From Bryobacterales bacterium (lineage in GTDB: Bacteria > Acidobacteriota > Terriglobia > Bryobacterales > UBA6623): a stretch of 64,000 nucleotides of DNA. Where the stretch lies: the NCBI GenBank assembly GCA_022823865.1, contig JAJEHF010000207.1, forward strand, positions 1 to 64,000. The letters run 5' to 3'. The notes under the pieces are model-generated. The model saw only the letters and a program-made list of their open reading frames with translations. It was not told the DNA's origin and ran no database searches. Position 1 is the stretch's first letter. Each line of letters begins with the position of its first letter. A program made the position numbers and the translations under genes. Shown here one piece after another: positions 50,805-59,061 of the stretch.

Positions 50805-53534
50805 CTACGCTTGCGGCGTGAAACGGAGTGTCACGATCTCCCAAGGACGGATCTCGAAGGACGCCCGGTCGCCGTCGTGCCGGATCTTGGGAGATGCCAA
50901 GGGTCGGCCGTTGAAGTCAACCGCTTGACACGAAGATGCCCGCGTCGGCAGCCGGACTGTGACGCTGCCGCTGCGGCCAGCCGCGTCGTAGAGGCGGATC
51001 TCGTACCCTCCGTCGCGATAGAGCCAGCTGGAAGCGGCGATGCTGCCCGGTGTCGCCGACAGCAGGCTCTTGGCCAGCGGCAAGTCCGCGCCCTTGCGGC
51101 TGTAGACGTGTCGGGAAGAGCAGGCATGGATGCGCTCGTCGGCCCGCTGCGGGACTCGCGCGGTGCGCCAGTCGCCTCCGTGAGGAACCAGGGAATAGCG
51201 GAAGCTGTGCTTGCCCTCCCCCGTGAAATACGGATTTGCGAACAGGTTCTCCATTTCGCCCCGGGGCTCGATCGTCATCATCAGGATGTGCTCGAGCGAA
51301 CGCTTCTCCGGGTGGAACAGCCAGCCCCGCTTGCCCTCGGCGGCTAGCACTGCCAGGCCCTTGTCGGCCGCGCTGTAGTCGACCCAGTGGTGCGCGAAGA
51401 ACACGTTCCTGCGCAGCAATTCCTCGTTCGGGTCCGTGCCGTCCCCCCACGGCTCGCCTGACAGGTCCCGGGGTTCGGCACCGAACGGGATTCCCGCCGT
51501 TGGAATGGCGTCGAAGTCGAACAGCGCATTGGCTGCGAAGTAACCCGAGCCCCCGACGCTGTCGATGTCGCAGGAGAAGTCGATCTGTTCCCTGTTGTGG
51601 TCCAGCGATATCGTCAGCTCGACTGAGTGGTCGCCGATGCGACCAGTCATCTTGGCCGAGGTCAGCAGGGGGCCGTGTTCTACGAGCCGCCATCGAGCGC
51701 CTTCGATATGTTCCTCGCCGGTTACGGGTCCGCCGTGCCACGGCCAGGGATCCTCGTTCCTGTAGAACACAACGTTCCCCGTCCGTTGGTACGAGGTGCC
51801 GCGCCGCTTGTCGTGTATCGCCCGAACTCCGCCGGAATCCAGCTCGACCCGGGCGAACTCATTCTCCAGAGCGCTCACGGGCTCGTCTGGATAGCTCGGC
51901 TCCTCGTCTCCGTCCACTGGCATGACACGCAGGGTCGTATATCCCAGCGCAGGTACCGTGACATCGGCCAGCAGCCAGGCCTCTTTGTAGGTGTTCTTGG
52001 CACCGGGAGGAAGGTGTTCGCTGGAGTTGTTGAAGTGGCGTACCCGCAGCAGCTGGTGGGGACGCTCGGCCCCAGCGGCATCGACCAGCTTGAGCTTGGT
52101 GAACCTTGGCTCGGCGAAGACGGCCTTGATCTCGACGGGTCCTCGGCGCTCCCAGGCCAGAGGGTTGAACACCGCGATTGTCTGTGTTTCGCCGTCCGTC
52201 TTGATGCGATGTGTCAGCTTGCGCATCGCCTCCTTGCGAAGCCGGTCGGCATGGAAGGTCACGTTGCGCCCCACTTCGATGGCGTCCGGCATGTCCTCAT
52301 CGCCGACGTAAAGGCCGTCGTGGGGGTACAGCGTGAGCGCTTCGTACCACAGGTCCTCGATCTTGGCCTCGGGGTAGGCCGCGCCCACCTGTGCTGCGAG
52401 GGCGCTGTAAGTCTCGGCCTCGACGAGCTCGTTGTTCACGCGGTCGCGCCAGTTGTCCAAGCCGCGGCTGCCGCACTGCCCGTACCAGAACGGCCAGCCA
52501 ACGGGATCGACCGGGCCGCTGAAGCGCGGGATCGCCGTGCGCGCCTTTTCGAGTTCGGCGAAGTACTCCGTGGGCGTTGCGAATTGCAGTGGCGTCGACT
52601 CGCGCTGCTGCCACGCTTTGACGAACCCAGGCAGGTCAAGCGCGGGCTCTCCGTCTGCGGCAGTGTTGTAGGTCGGCAGGGAAAGCGGCAGGGTGTGGTC
52701 TAGCCCGACCGGCACCCAGATGATCTTGGTATCGCTGGCCGGCATCAGGAAGCGCAGCGCCGAATCGTACAGCGCCCGCACCGCGCCTTCCCAGTCATCT
52801 TGGTAGGCGTTCAGCTCGTCCAGATAGCCGCCCGGACCCTTGCCCATGCCCCAGCCGCCGGCCAGCCAGCCGTACGGGCCGTAAGTCAGGGTCACCTCGC
52901 TGCCGTCCAGACCTTCCCAAGTGAACTCCCGCTTGTAACCCTTGCGGTCCAGCGCCCAGATGGGCCGCGTGAACCGGTAGTAGTCGTAGCCGGCCTTGCG
53001 CAGGATTTGCGGCATCTGGGTGTGGCCAGGGTGGATATCGATAAAGCAGGCCACGTCGAGCTTGGCGTCCGGAAACTCGCGCTCGAAGAACTTCCGGCCC
53101 AGCGTCATGTTGCGGATCACGGCCTCGGGCTCATTGAATGGGTTGTCATTGTTGGCGACGCTGCCCGCCGAGATTCCTACGCGGCCTGCTTGGGAGAACC
53201 GCTTCAACTCGGCCAAGACATCCGGCTTGAGCTCGGCCGTGCGATCGATGCGCTCCAGCTTGACGTCAATGAACCACTTGAAGTTCTCGTCGCGCTGCAT
53301 GATCTCCACCGCTCGCTCGTCGATTAGCGCCGCGCGCTCCCAGTGCCATGCCTCGGAAGCGAACCACGAGAAGTCGTTGTGACTGTAGGGAACAAGCAAG
53401 ATCTTCGCGCCGGCTATCTTTTCGCGGACCTCCTCATAGGACGTGGACTCCGGGTCGCCCACTTGGGCCGCGGCTTGCGCCGCCGCTCCGAGCAGGGCCA
53501 TCATGCCGAGAAACTCGCGCCGGTCAACCGCCAT
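50805..53534 (-). CDS. Exported glycoside hydrolase family 38-like enzyme (alpha-mannosidase type)
   Basis: The ATG at 53534 gives 909 residues with a Tat signal (DRREFLGMMALLGAAAQA). The GH38 N-terminal domain has the zinc pair in LLVPYSHNDFSWF (His52, Asp54) and the likely nucleophile Asp166 in CFIDIHPGHTQMP, the counterpart of the family's W-x-x-D-x-F-G-H. The middle helical domain and the long C-terminal beta domain are present (TIAVFNPLAWERRGPVEIKA, LENEFARVELDSGGVRAIHD). It should cleave alpha-mannosyl or related linkages in the periplasm. The nucleophile loop I-D-I-H-P-G-H departs from the classical D-P-F-G-H, so the specificity may differ. It is followed by an SSS transporter. Confidence 0.88.
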   Translation of the reverse strand: MAVDRREFLGMMALLGAAAQAAAQVGDPESTSYEEVREKIAGAKILLVPYSHNDFSWFASEAWHWERAALIDERAVEIMQRDENFKWFIDVKLERIDRTAELKPDVLAELKRFSQAGRVGISAGSVANNDNPFNEPEAVIRNMTLGRKFFEREFPDAKLDVACFIDIHPGHTQMPQILRKAGYDYYRFTRPIWALDRKGYKREFTWEGLDGSEVTLTYGPYGWLAGGWGMGKGPGGYLDELNAYQDDWEGAVRALYDSALRFLMPASDTKIIWVPVGLDHTLPLSLPTYNTAADGEPALDLPGFVKAWQQRESTPLQFATPTEYFAELEKARTAIPRFSGPVDPVGWPFWYGQCGSRGLDNWRDRVNNELVEAETYSALAAQVGAAYPEAKIEDLWYEALTLYPHDGLYVGDEDMPDAIEVGRNVTFHADRLRKEAMRKLTHRIKTDGETQTIAVFNPLAWERRGPVEIKAVFAEPRFTKLKLVDAAGAERPHQLLRVRHFNNSSEHLPPGAKNTYKEAWLLADVTVPALGYTTLRVMPVDGDEEPSYPDEPVSALENEFARVELDSGGVRAIHDKRRGTSYQRTGNVVFYRNEDPWPWHGGPVTGEEHIEGARWRLVEHGPLLTSAKMTGRIGDHSVELTISLDHNREQIDFSCDIDSVGGSGYFAANALFDFDAIPTAGIPFGAEPRDLSGEPWGDGTDPNEELLRRNVFFAHHWVDYSAADKGLAVLAAEGKRGWLFHPEKRSLEHILMMTIEPRGEMENLFANPYFTGEGKHSFRYSLVPHGGDWRTARVPQRADERIHACSSRHVYSRKGADLPLAKSLLSATPGSIAASSWLYRDGGYEIRLYDAAGRSGSVTVRLPTRASSCQAVDFNGRPLASPKIRHDGDRASFEIRPWEIVTLRFTPQA

Positions 53535-53930
53535 ACGCAACAGACTACACCAGCGCGGCGGCGGCTTCGTTGCGTGACCGGACTGCACCCGAGTGCGGTT
53601 GGCTAGCGGCCAAGGTCACTCGCCCCGGGGCGGGCCATGCTCTGGTCGCTCCAATGAGGGTACGTCCGAGCCCCTCGGCTGGAGCCGGTCGAGCGCTCTC
53701 GAAGTCGCGCTGGTGTGTCCTGTTCCGTTCCGCTCGCGATCGCTTCGGGAACCCGCGTGGAGCAGTCCAGCGCTGCTTCGTCCTACCGTGCCGGTCGCGA
53801 CGTCTCGTGGCCAAGCGGCAGGGCCATTTGTGAAATGAGGATGTTGAGAGGGCTGGAGAAGGACTGCAAGAAACCTGCTCTCGACGCAGTCCGCGTGCTT
53901 GAAACGCGTAATTCTGTAAAATACAGAATA
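53535..53930. other. Gene-free stretch between GH38-like gene and toxin-antitoxin module
   Basis: No conserved frame was recognised on either strand in 53535-53905. The last 20 bp hold the operator described separately. Confidence 0.5.
53911..53929 (+). promoter_or_regulatory. Palindromic operator of the Phd/PIN module
   Basis: ATTCTGTA (53911-53918), three A residues, then TACAGAAT (53922-53929) form a perfect 8-bp inverted repeat that ends one base before the antitoxin ATG at 53931. TTGAAA at 53899-53904 may be a -35 box, which would place the -10 inside the palindrome. This is typical of autoregulated toxin-antitoxin promoters. Confidence 0.78.
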
Positions 53931-54200
53931 ATGGAACATACGATTCAGGCCACCGAGCTTGCCCGCAAGCTCGGAGATGTCTTGTCCAGAGTGCGCTATC
54001 GCCGAGACTCGTTTGTCATCAAGCGGAACGGAAAACCGGTGGCGCGAGTCGTGCCGGTCGAACCAGATGCTGACGAGGCCACTCTTGGGGAAGCGCTCGC
54101 CGCGTGGTGCGATGGTGCCTCGAGCGATCGCGCGTTCGCCGATGACCTCGATGCCATCAACGCATCTGACAAGCCCCCGACGGATCGATGGGCGTCGTAG
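53931..54200 (+). CDS. Phd/YefM-type antitoxin
   Basis: The ATG at 53931 gives 89 residues: [20 protein letters not shown], then [20 protein letters not shown], the standard Phd/YefM N-terminal DNA-binding fold. An acidic toxin-binding tail follows ([17 protein letters not shown]). The upstream palindrome fits autorepression. It overlaps the downstream PIN toxin by 13 bp. The longer frame to 53715 has no ribosome site and crosses the operator. Confidence 0.9.
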   Translation: MEHTIQATELARKLGDVLSRVRYRRDSFVIKRNGKPVARVVPVEPDADEATLGEALAAWCDGASSDRAFADDLDAINASDKPPTDRWAS

Positions 54201-54619
54201 TCGATACCAGTGCGCTTGTGGCCGCCGAGCGTGGTCGCGAAACCCGGGCAGCGGGTGCTCAACTGACGTGGAGCAATCTGCTCGGACACCTAGCCAGCGA
54301 GAGCGCTGTGCTGCCGGCCGTTGTGTACGCAGAACTGCTTGCCGGGGTGTATCTCGCCAGAAGCGACCGACAAGCGGCGCTACGTCGCGCTCGAATTGAC
54401 GCCCTCACGGCACGCGTGCCGATCATCGAATTCAATGCTGCCATCGCCCGCCGTTGGGCGCGGGTGTTCGCCGAACTGCGCCGCTCTGGCGAAGCCATTC
54501 CGGCGAATGACCTCGCCATTGCTGCGACCGCTCTGCATCTGGATTTCGCGGTGTTGGTGGGGCCCTCCGGCGAACGGCACTTCCGGCGAGTCGCGGGTCT
54601 TGAGGTGGAGCAGCTGTAG
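54188..54619 (+). CDS. vapC: PIN-domain (VapC-like) toxin
   Basis: This 143-residue protein has the PIN fold with Asp6 in [16 protein letters not shown], Glu49 in [14 protein letters not shown], and Asp108 in [14 protein letters not shown]. The last strand and loop read [19 protein letters not shown], where the usual fourth acidic residue is replaced by Gly/Ser. VapC toxins cleave tRNA or rRNA; the first three acidic residues are enough for metal binding in many members. It is translationally coupled to the antitoxin and looks intact, one of the few such toxins in this window. Confidence 0.9.
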   Translation: MGVVVDTSALVAAERGRETRAAGAQLTWSNLLGHLASESAVLPAVVYAELLAGVYLARSDRQAALRRARIDALTARVPIIEFNAAIARRWARVFAELRRSGEAIPANDLAIAATALHLDFAVLVGPSGERHFRRVAGLEVEQL

Positions 54620-54968
54620 GTTCCGCCCATCCACGGTGGCACCCGTCGGGGACTGCGCCGAAGGGTGCCTGACTGCGCGTGAGGCTTGGATCACAAGATG
54701 CAGGACACGCAGCCGAGGTCGAGCCTGAGACTGATCGCGGGCGACTCAAGTCCTTGCAGGCGGCATGCCAAGCGAAATGGCTTGAGTTCATCCGCGCGGC
54801 CGAACCACCGATGTCGGTGAGTGCCATGATCTGAGTCGGCTGACGCGGCACGGTGGCCAGTTGGACAGCCTGGACTGAGAGCGATCTCTTCTTGGCCGGA
54901 GGCACGCGGCCTGGCCGTGGTGGCCGAGCCGCACTGACTCACCCTATCGGCAAAGGGCAGCCCTGTTC
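54620..54968. other. Gene-free stretch between PIN toxin and sulfatase
   Basis: No family resemblance on either strand. The stretch separates two convergent genes and may hold their terminators, but no good stem with a T tract was seen. Confidence 0.45.
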
Positions 54969-56489
54969 CTACAAGTGGGGCAATTCGTCCCGCACTTCAA
55001 GCCATGGTGTGGCGCGATGCCAATCGACCAGCGTATCTCGCAGCCGCACGGCTTCTGGAAGCTGCTCGGCATCGGCCGCGAGATTGTCAAGCTCGTACGG
55101 ATCGGATCGGAGATCGTGGAAGACCGAGCGGTCATTGCGGATCGTTCTGTCGTCTTCCTCGACCTCGATCCCGTACTTATGTGTGGGTGTCCGAATGCCC
55201 ATCATGGAATACGGCATCGCATACGAAACCCCTTGGTAGCCCGCTGCCTCGATGAAGGCGTAGTCGCGCTCCAGTGACGCGCGCTCGGCACCGAGTACCG
55301 GCATCAGGCTCTGCCCCTGCATGTGGGACGGAACAGCCAAGCCGCAAGCTTCGATGATGGTTGGAGCGATATCAATGTTCGATGCGACCTGGCTCGTATT
55401 TGCCGAGGGGCCGAAACTGTTCGGATAGCGGTAAATCATCGGCACGCGAATCGCTTCCTCGTACAGGCGGTCCTTGTTGAAGGTGCCGTGGTTTCCGAGT
55501 AACTCTCCGTGATCCGCCGAGAGCACGATGATCGTGTTGTCGGCGATTCCGTTTTCCTCCAGCGCTGCCAGCAACTCGCCGATCAGGTCATCGGTGCAGG
55601 TTACCGCGGCGTAGTAGTGCGCGACCAGATCGCGCAGGTCGAAGCCCTCCGGCAGAGCGTCGCCCGGGGAATCAGGCGCACCGCCGCGCGTACGCCAGAA
55701 ATAGTCCCACTTGGTGTAGACCTTGAACCACCAGTCGTCGCGGAAAAGGTTGCCGTCTTGGTCGTAGACGTTGTCCCGCAGCAGCACCTCGTCCCGGCCG
55801 TACATGCCGTCGTATCGCTCTGGCAGGTTGCCCGGGCCGATGGGCATGTGCGGCGGCGAGACCCAGTAGTTCAAGAAGAAGGGGCGGTCCCTGTTGGCAC
55901 GGATATACTCGCGCGCCTTGTCGCTTGCGGCTTGCGGCATGAACGATTCGACAACTGTCGCCGTCCCCGCATCGGTGGACAGCCTGTCTCCATCGCGAAC
56001 CGCCTCGCGCATTGCCCGCCCGTAATAGCGGTGGGGAATCTCGACCGGGTAGTAGGCGTAGTCGAATCCCAGCAGGAACGGATCCACGTGCGCGTGCCAC
56101 TTTCCCACGTGCCCGGTGCCGTAGCCGGCCGAGGACAGGATTTCGGGTAACGTCTGGTCAAGCAGCCGCGTGCGGGTCGTTCCGATCGAGCCGACGTTGC
56201 GGATGGAGCCCGCGCAGGTCCTTGCGTACTGGCCGCTGAGCACGTTGCCTCGGGCAGGAGAGCAGACCGGGCTGTTGGTAACTCCGACTTCGAATCGGCA
56301 TCCCTGCGCTGCCAGGCGATCCATGTGCGGCGTGCGGACTATCGGATTGCCGTAGCAGCCGATTTCGAACGGCCGCAACTGATCGGTGAGGCACACCACC
56401 ACATTGGGCGGGCGAGTCTCGCCTGAGCATCCGGTCATGAAGGCGGCGGCGCCAAGCGCCGATCTGGAGGTGAACTCGCGGCGGTTCAT
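54969..56489 (-). CDS. Sulfatase (formylglycine type), lipoprotein
   Basis: The 506-residue protein starts with NRREFTSRSALGAAAFMTGC, a Tat-type lead ending in a lipobox Cys at position 21. Sulfatase motifs are NVVVCLTDQLRPFEIGCYG, the formylglycine motif CSPARGNVLSGQY (Cys76), GHVGKWHAHVDP, and LSADHGELLGNHG. The modified-Cys motif has Ala where Ser/Thr is more usual, which is tolerated (C-x-P-x-R). The metal site uses T-D-Q as in heparan-type sulfatases. It is monocistronic and probably desulfates a glycan at the cell surface. Confidence 0.92.
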   Translation of the reverse strand: MNRREFTSRSALGAAAFMTGCSGETRPPNVVVCLTDQLRPFEIGCYGNPIVRTPHMDRLAAQGCRFEVGVTNSPVCSPARGNVLSGQYARTCAGSIRNVGSIGTTRTRLLDQTLPEILSSAGYGTGHVGKWHAHVDPFLLGFDYAYYPVEIPHRYYGRAMREAVRDGDRLSTDAGTATVVESFMPQAASDKAREYIRANRDRPFFLNYWVSPPHMPIGPGNLPERYDGMYGRDEVLLRDNVYDQDGNLFRDDWWFKVYTKWDYFWRTRGGAPDSPGDALPEGFDLRDLVAHYYAAVTCTDDLIGELLAALEENGIADNTIIVLSADHGELLGNHGTFNKDRLYEEAIRVPMIYRYPNSFGPSANTSQVASNIDIAPTIIEACGLAVPSHMQGQSLMPVLGAERASLERDYAFIEAAGYQGVSYAMPYSMMGIRTPTHKYGIEVEEDDRTIRNDRSVFHDLRSDPYELDNLAADAEQLPEAVRLRDTLVDWHRATPWLEVRDELPHL

Positions 56490-56675
56490 GTTCCGGGTTG
56501 CCCAAGTCGCGGCAGAATTGAGCCGACAGCCCCGTGAGCTGGGAGCGTGGCGGGCACTTGCGCTTCAGTCTACTCGGAACTGGTCGGAAGGACGTTTCAG
56601 TCGATGCCTACGAGCCGAGGGACCGGTGAAGGCGTGAGGCAGATCCCGGTGGCATAAGGAGCTCAATTGTCCCGT

Positions 56676-57449
56676 CTAGCCCCGTCTTGGCCGATGCAGG
56701 TGCTCGATCGCGGCCGAGGTCAGCTGGCTCAGTCTGACCCTCTGCTGGCCTAGCTCGTCGAAGTTATCCGGCGCGAGCCACCGTTCGTAGGCTGCCTTCA
56801 ACGAGGGCCATTCCTCGGCAATCATTGCGAACCACGCGGTGTCGCGACTTCGGTTGCGAACGATTGCGGCGCGGCGGAAGGTCCCCTCATAGGTCAGGCC
56901 GAATCGGCGCGCGGCCATGCGCGACCGAGCGTTCAGCGCATCGCACTTCCACTCAAGCCGTCGGTAGCCAAGAGTCTGCATGGCGTAGGCGACAAACAGG
57001 TACATCGCATCGGTCGCGACTCGCGTGCTTGCAATCCGCGGGCCCCAGTAGATGTGGCCGATCTCGATGGACTGGTGAGCGGGATTGATCCTCATCAGCG
57101 ATTGCCGGCCTTCAACTCGGTTGGTGGAGCGATCGATCACTGCGCAGAAGAGGGGGTCCGCGGACGCAGCTGCGCTGGCAAGCCAGGCATCGAATTCCTC
57201 AAGCGAGGCCGGTGCGGGCTCGGGCAGGTAGCGAAAGCGCGCGGCCCGATCCGGCGGGCTCGAGGCGGCGAAGAGATCGTCCCGATGCGTGTCGGGGTCG
57301 AGAGGCTCGAGGCGTGCATACCGCCCTTGGAGCACGACGGGTTCAGGCACACCGGCAGGCTGCGGGTTGGCAACCCTCGGACCGATAGGCAGTTCCGAAG
57401 CGGGATCGATTTCCTGCGGTATCGGTGCCAAGTGAGTTTCTTGGTCCAT
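56676..57449 (-). CDS. GNAT N-acetyltransferase (RimJ/RimL-like)
   Basis: The ATG at 57449 gives 257 residues. The GNAT core has YARLEPLDPDTHRDDLFAAS, the acceptor-side SIEIGHIYWGPRIASTRVAT, the acetyl-CoA helix VATDAMYLFVAYAMQTLGYR, and the Asn-Ser segment CDALNARSRMAARRFGLTYE. This is the RimJ/RimL-type subfamily that modifies protein N-termini or small amines. The substrate is unknown. A start seven codons upstream is possible but less likely. Confidence 0.87.
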   Translation of the reverse strand: MDQETHLAPIPQEIDPASELPIGPRVANPQPAGVPEPVVLQGRYARLEPLDPDTHRDDLFAASSPPDRAARFRYLPEPAPASLEEFDAWLASAAASADPLFCAVIDRSTNRVEGRQSLMRINPAHQSIEIGHIYWGPRIASTRVATDAMYLFVAYAMQTLGYRRLEWKCDALNARSRMAARRFGLTYEGTFRRAAIVRNRSRDTAWFAMIAEEWPSLKAAYERWLAPDNFDELGQQRVRLSQLTSAAIEHLHRPRRG

Positions 57450-57599
57450 AAGCAGGAGACAGGGAATCAATGAGCGGTCGTATTACCGGGTCGGCTTTCC
57501 CGACCGGGCACGCCGACATGCCGCACCGATCGCGCGCACATCGAGCAGCCGCTGCAGTTTCGTGTTGTACGGGTAGCACTCGCGACCTGGCCATGAAGA

Positions 57600-59012
57600 T
57601 CATTGCTTCGAGACTTGCTGTGATTGGTCCAAGACGATCGTCAGCACTCGGGCTGTCTCCGCGTCGTCGGGATTATCCCGCAGGATCGCCTCGAGTTCCT
57701 CAATGCCCTCGTCCCAGCGATTCAGGCGACACAAGACCAGGGCGTAGTTGCGACGTGCTGTGACGTTGAGCGGTTCAAATTCCAAGACCTTCTGGTAGGT
57801 GGCTAGTGCCGTCGCGTAATCGCCGCTCTCTTCTAGGCGAACCGCCTCGCCGTGCAGGCGAGCCGTCTCGAGCTCGTGCTCGCGAGCGCGATCAGCGACC
57901 GCGATCAGGGCGGACAGCTTCGTGCGATAGACCTCTGACTCTGCAAGCCGTCCGGCGCTGTGCAGGGCCCGGGTCAAGTTGTACAGGATGGCCTGGTCTT
58001 CTGGGCTGAGCTCGTGCGCGCGCAGCAGGTGGTCGGCGGCTCCCCCGGCGTCGCGGCGACGGAGCAGCTCGAGTGCCGCTTGGTAGTGCGCGGTCGAATC
58101 TTCTGGAAGCAGCTCGACTGCCTGCATTAAAAGCGGATAGGCCTCTGCGTCACGCTGGAGGCGCTTGAGCGTCACGCCCAGAGCGAGGTGGGCCTCGCCG
58201 TTGGAAGGGTTGCCCTCCATGGACTTCCGAAACTCCTCCGCAGCCTCCTCTAGTTGCTCTTGCTCGGCATGCATCTTTCCCTTGAGCATGTGGAGATGTG
58301 CCCTCTGCGGGCCGTCGCTCGCGAGACTCACCGCTGTCGTAATGTGGCGCAGCGCGCGCTGAAGTTCTCCCTTGCCTGCTGAGATGATCGCGATGTTCAG
58401 GTGGGCCGCCCCTAGGTGCGGATCCAGCTTGACCGCTCGTTCGAACACCTGCAGCGCCGCGTCTTGCTCACCCAGTCTCGCCAGTGCCATTCCGGCTGAA
58501 GCGTGGATCTGCGCGTCATCGGGGCTCAGTTCCAGAGCGCGCAGCAGAGCTTGAATCGAGTCCCCCCGCTGCGGTACCAGGGACAGTGCAGCCCCTAGGA
58601 GCAAATGGGCCTCGGCGTTGTCGGGGTTCGCGCGAGTGATCCCTTGCAAGAGCGACACCGCTTCGCTCACATTGCCGTCTTCGATCATCGCCGCCGCCTC
58701 ATCCGCGCGGGACGGGGCGGAGCTACCGGGCGCTTGGGCCGGGGCGTGGGAGGGCCCGGCGGCCAGAGCGAGCGCAACAGCGCCCGCTAGCAATAGCCTG
58801 CGGCTGGACGAAACGGGCGGCGAGCCGGTTGCCGACTGAGGTATGCGCAGATCGGCGCTCGAGGCCCGCCCAAGTTGTGCGGGGACCCCACTTGGCGCGG
58901 CACGCGCCGACGCTGTTGAGCCAAACTGCGACGATCCCGGCTGTTGAGGCAAAGCTTTGGCGAGCGGCCTGACGGAACCTAGCCTAGGCCCCCCTGGGAG
59001 CCGTGGCCTCAC
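57600..59012 (-). CDS. Secreted TPR-repeat protein downstream of the TonB receptor
   Basis: The ~470-residue protein holds an internal signal-like segment (RRLLLAGAVALALAAGPSHAP, around residues 70-90) and then about ten TPR repeats (AHLLLGAALSLVPQRGDSIQ, AHLNIAIISAGKGELQRALR, ARRNYALVLCRLNRWDEGIE). The GTG at 59012 is the only start upstream of the hydrophobic segment that I can defend, but it leaves an odd Pro/Ser-rich lead. It lies 49 bp after the receptor stop on the same strand, so the two are probably co-transcribed and may work together at the envelope. Confidence 0.83.
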   Translation of the reverse strand: MRPRLPGGPRLGSVRPLAKALPQQPGSSQFGSTASARAAPSGVPAQLGRASSADLRIPQSATGSPPVSSSRRLLLAGAVALALAAGPSHAPAQAPGSSAPSRADEAAAMIEDGNVSEAVSLLQGITRANPDNAEAHLLLGAALSLVPQRGDSIQALLRALELSPDDAQIHASAGMALARLGEQDAALQVFERAVKLDPHLGAAHLNIAIISAGKGELQRALRHITTAVSLASDGPQRAHLHMLKGKMHAEQEQLEEAAEEFRKSMEGNPSNGEAHLALGVTLKRLQRDAEAYPLLMQAVELLPEDSTAHYQAALELLRRRDAGGAADHLLRAHELSPEDQAILYNLTRALHSAGRLAESEVYRTKLSALIAVADRAREHELETARLHGEAVRLEESGDYATALATYQKVLEFEPLNVTARRNYALVLCRLNRWDEGIEELEAILRDNPDDAETARVLTIVLDQSQQVSKQ

Positions 59013-59061
59013 GGCTCTAGGCCACCTCAGGGGCGTGCTGTCGGCTCCATCGAACCACGGG

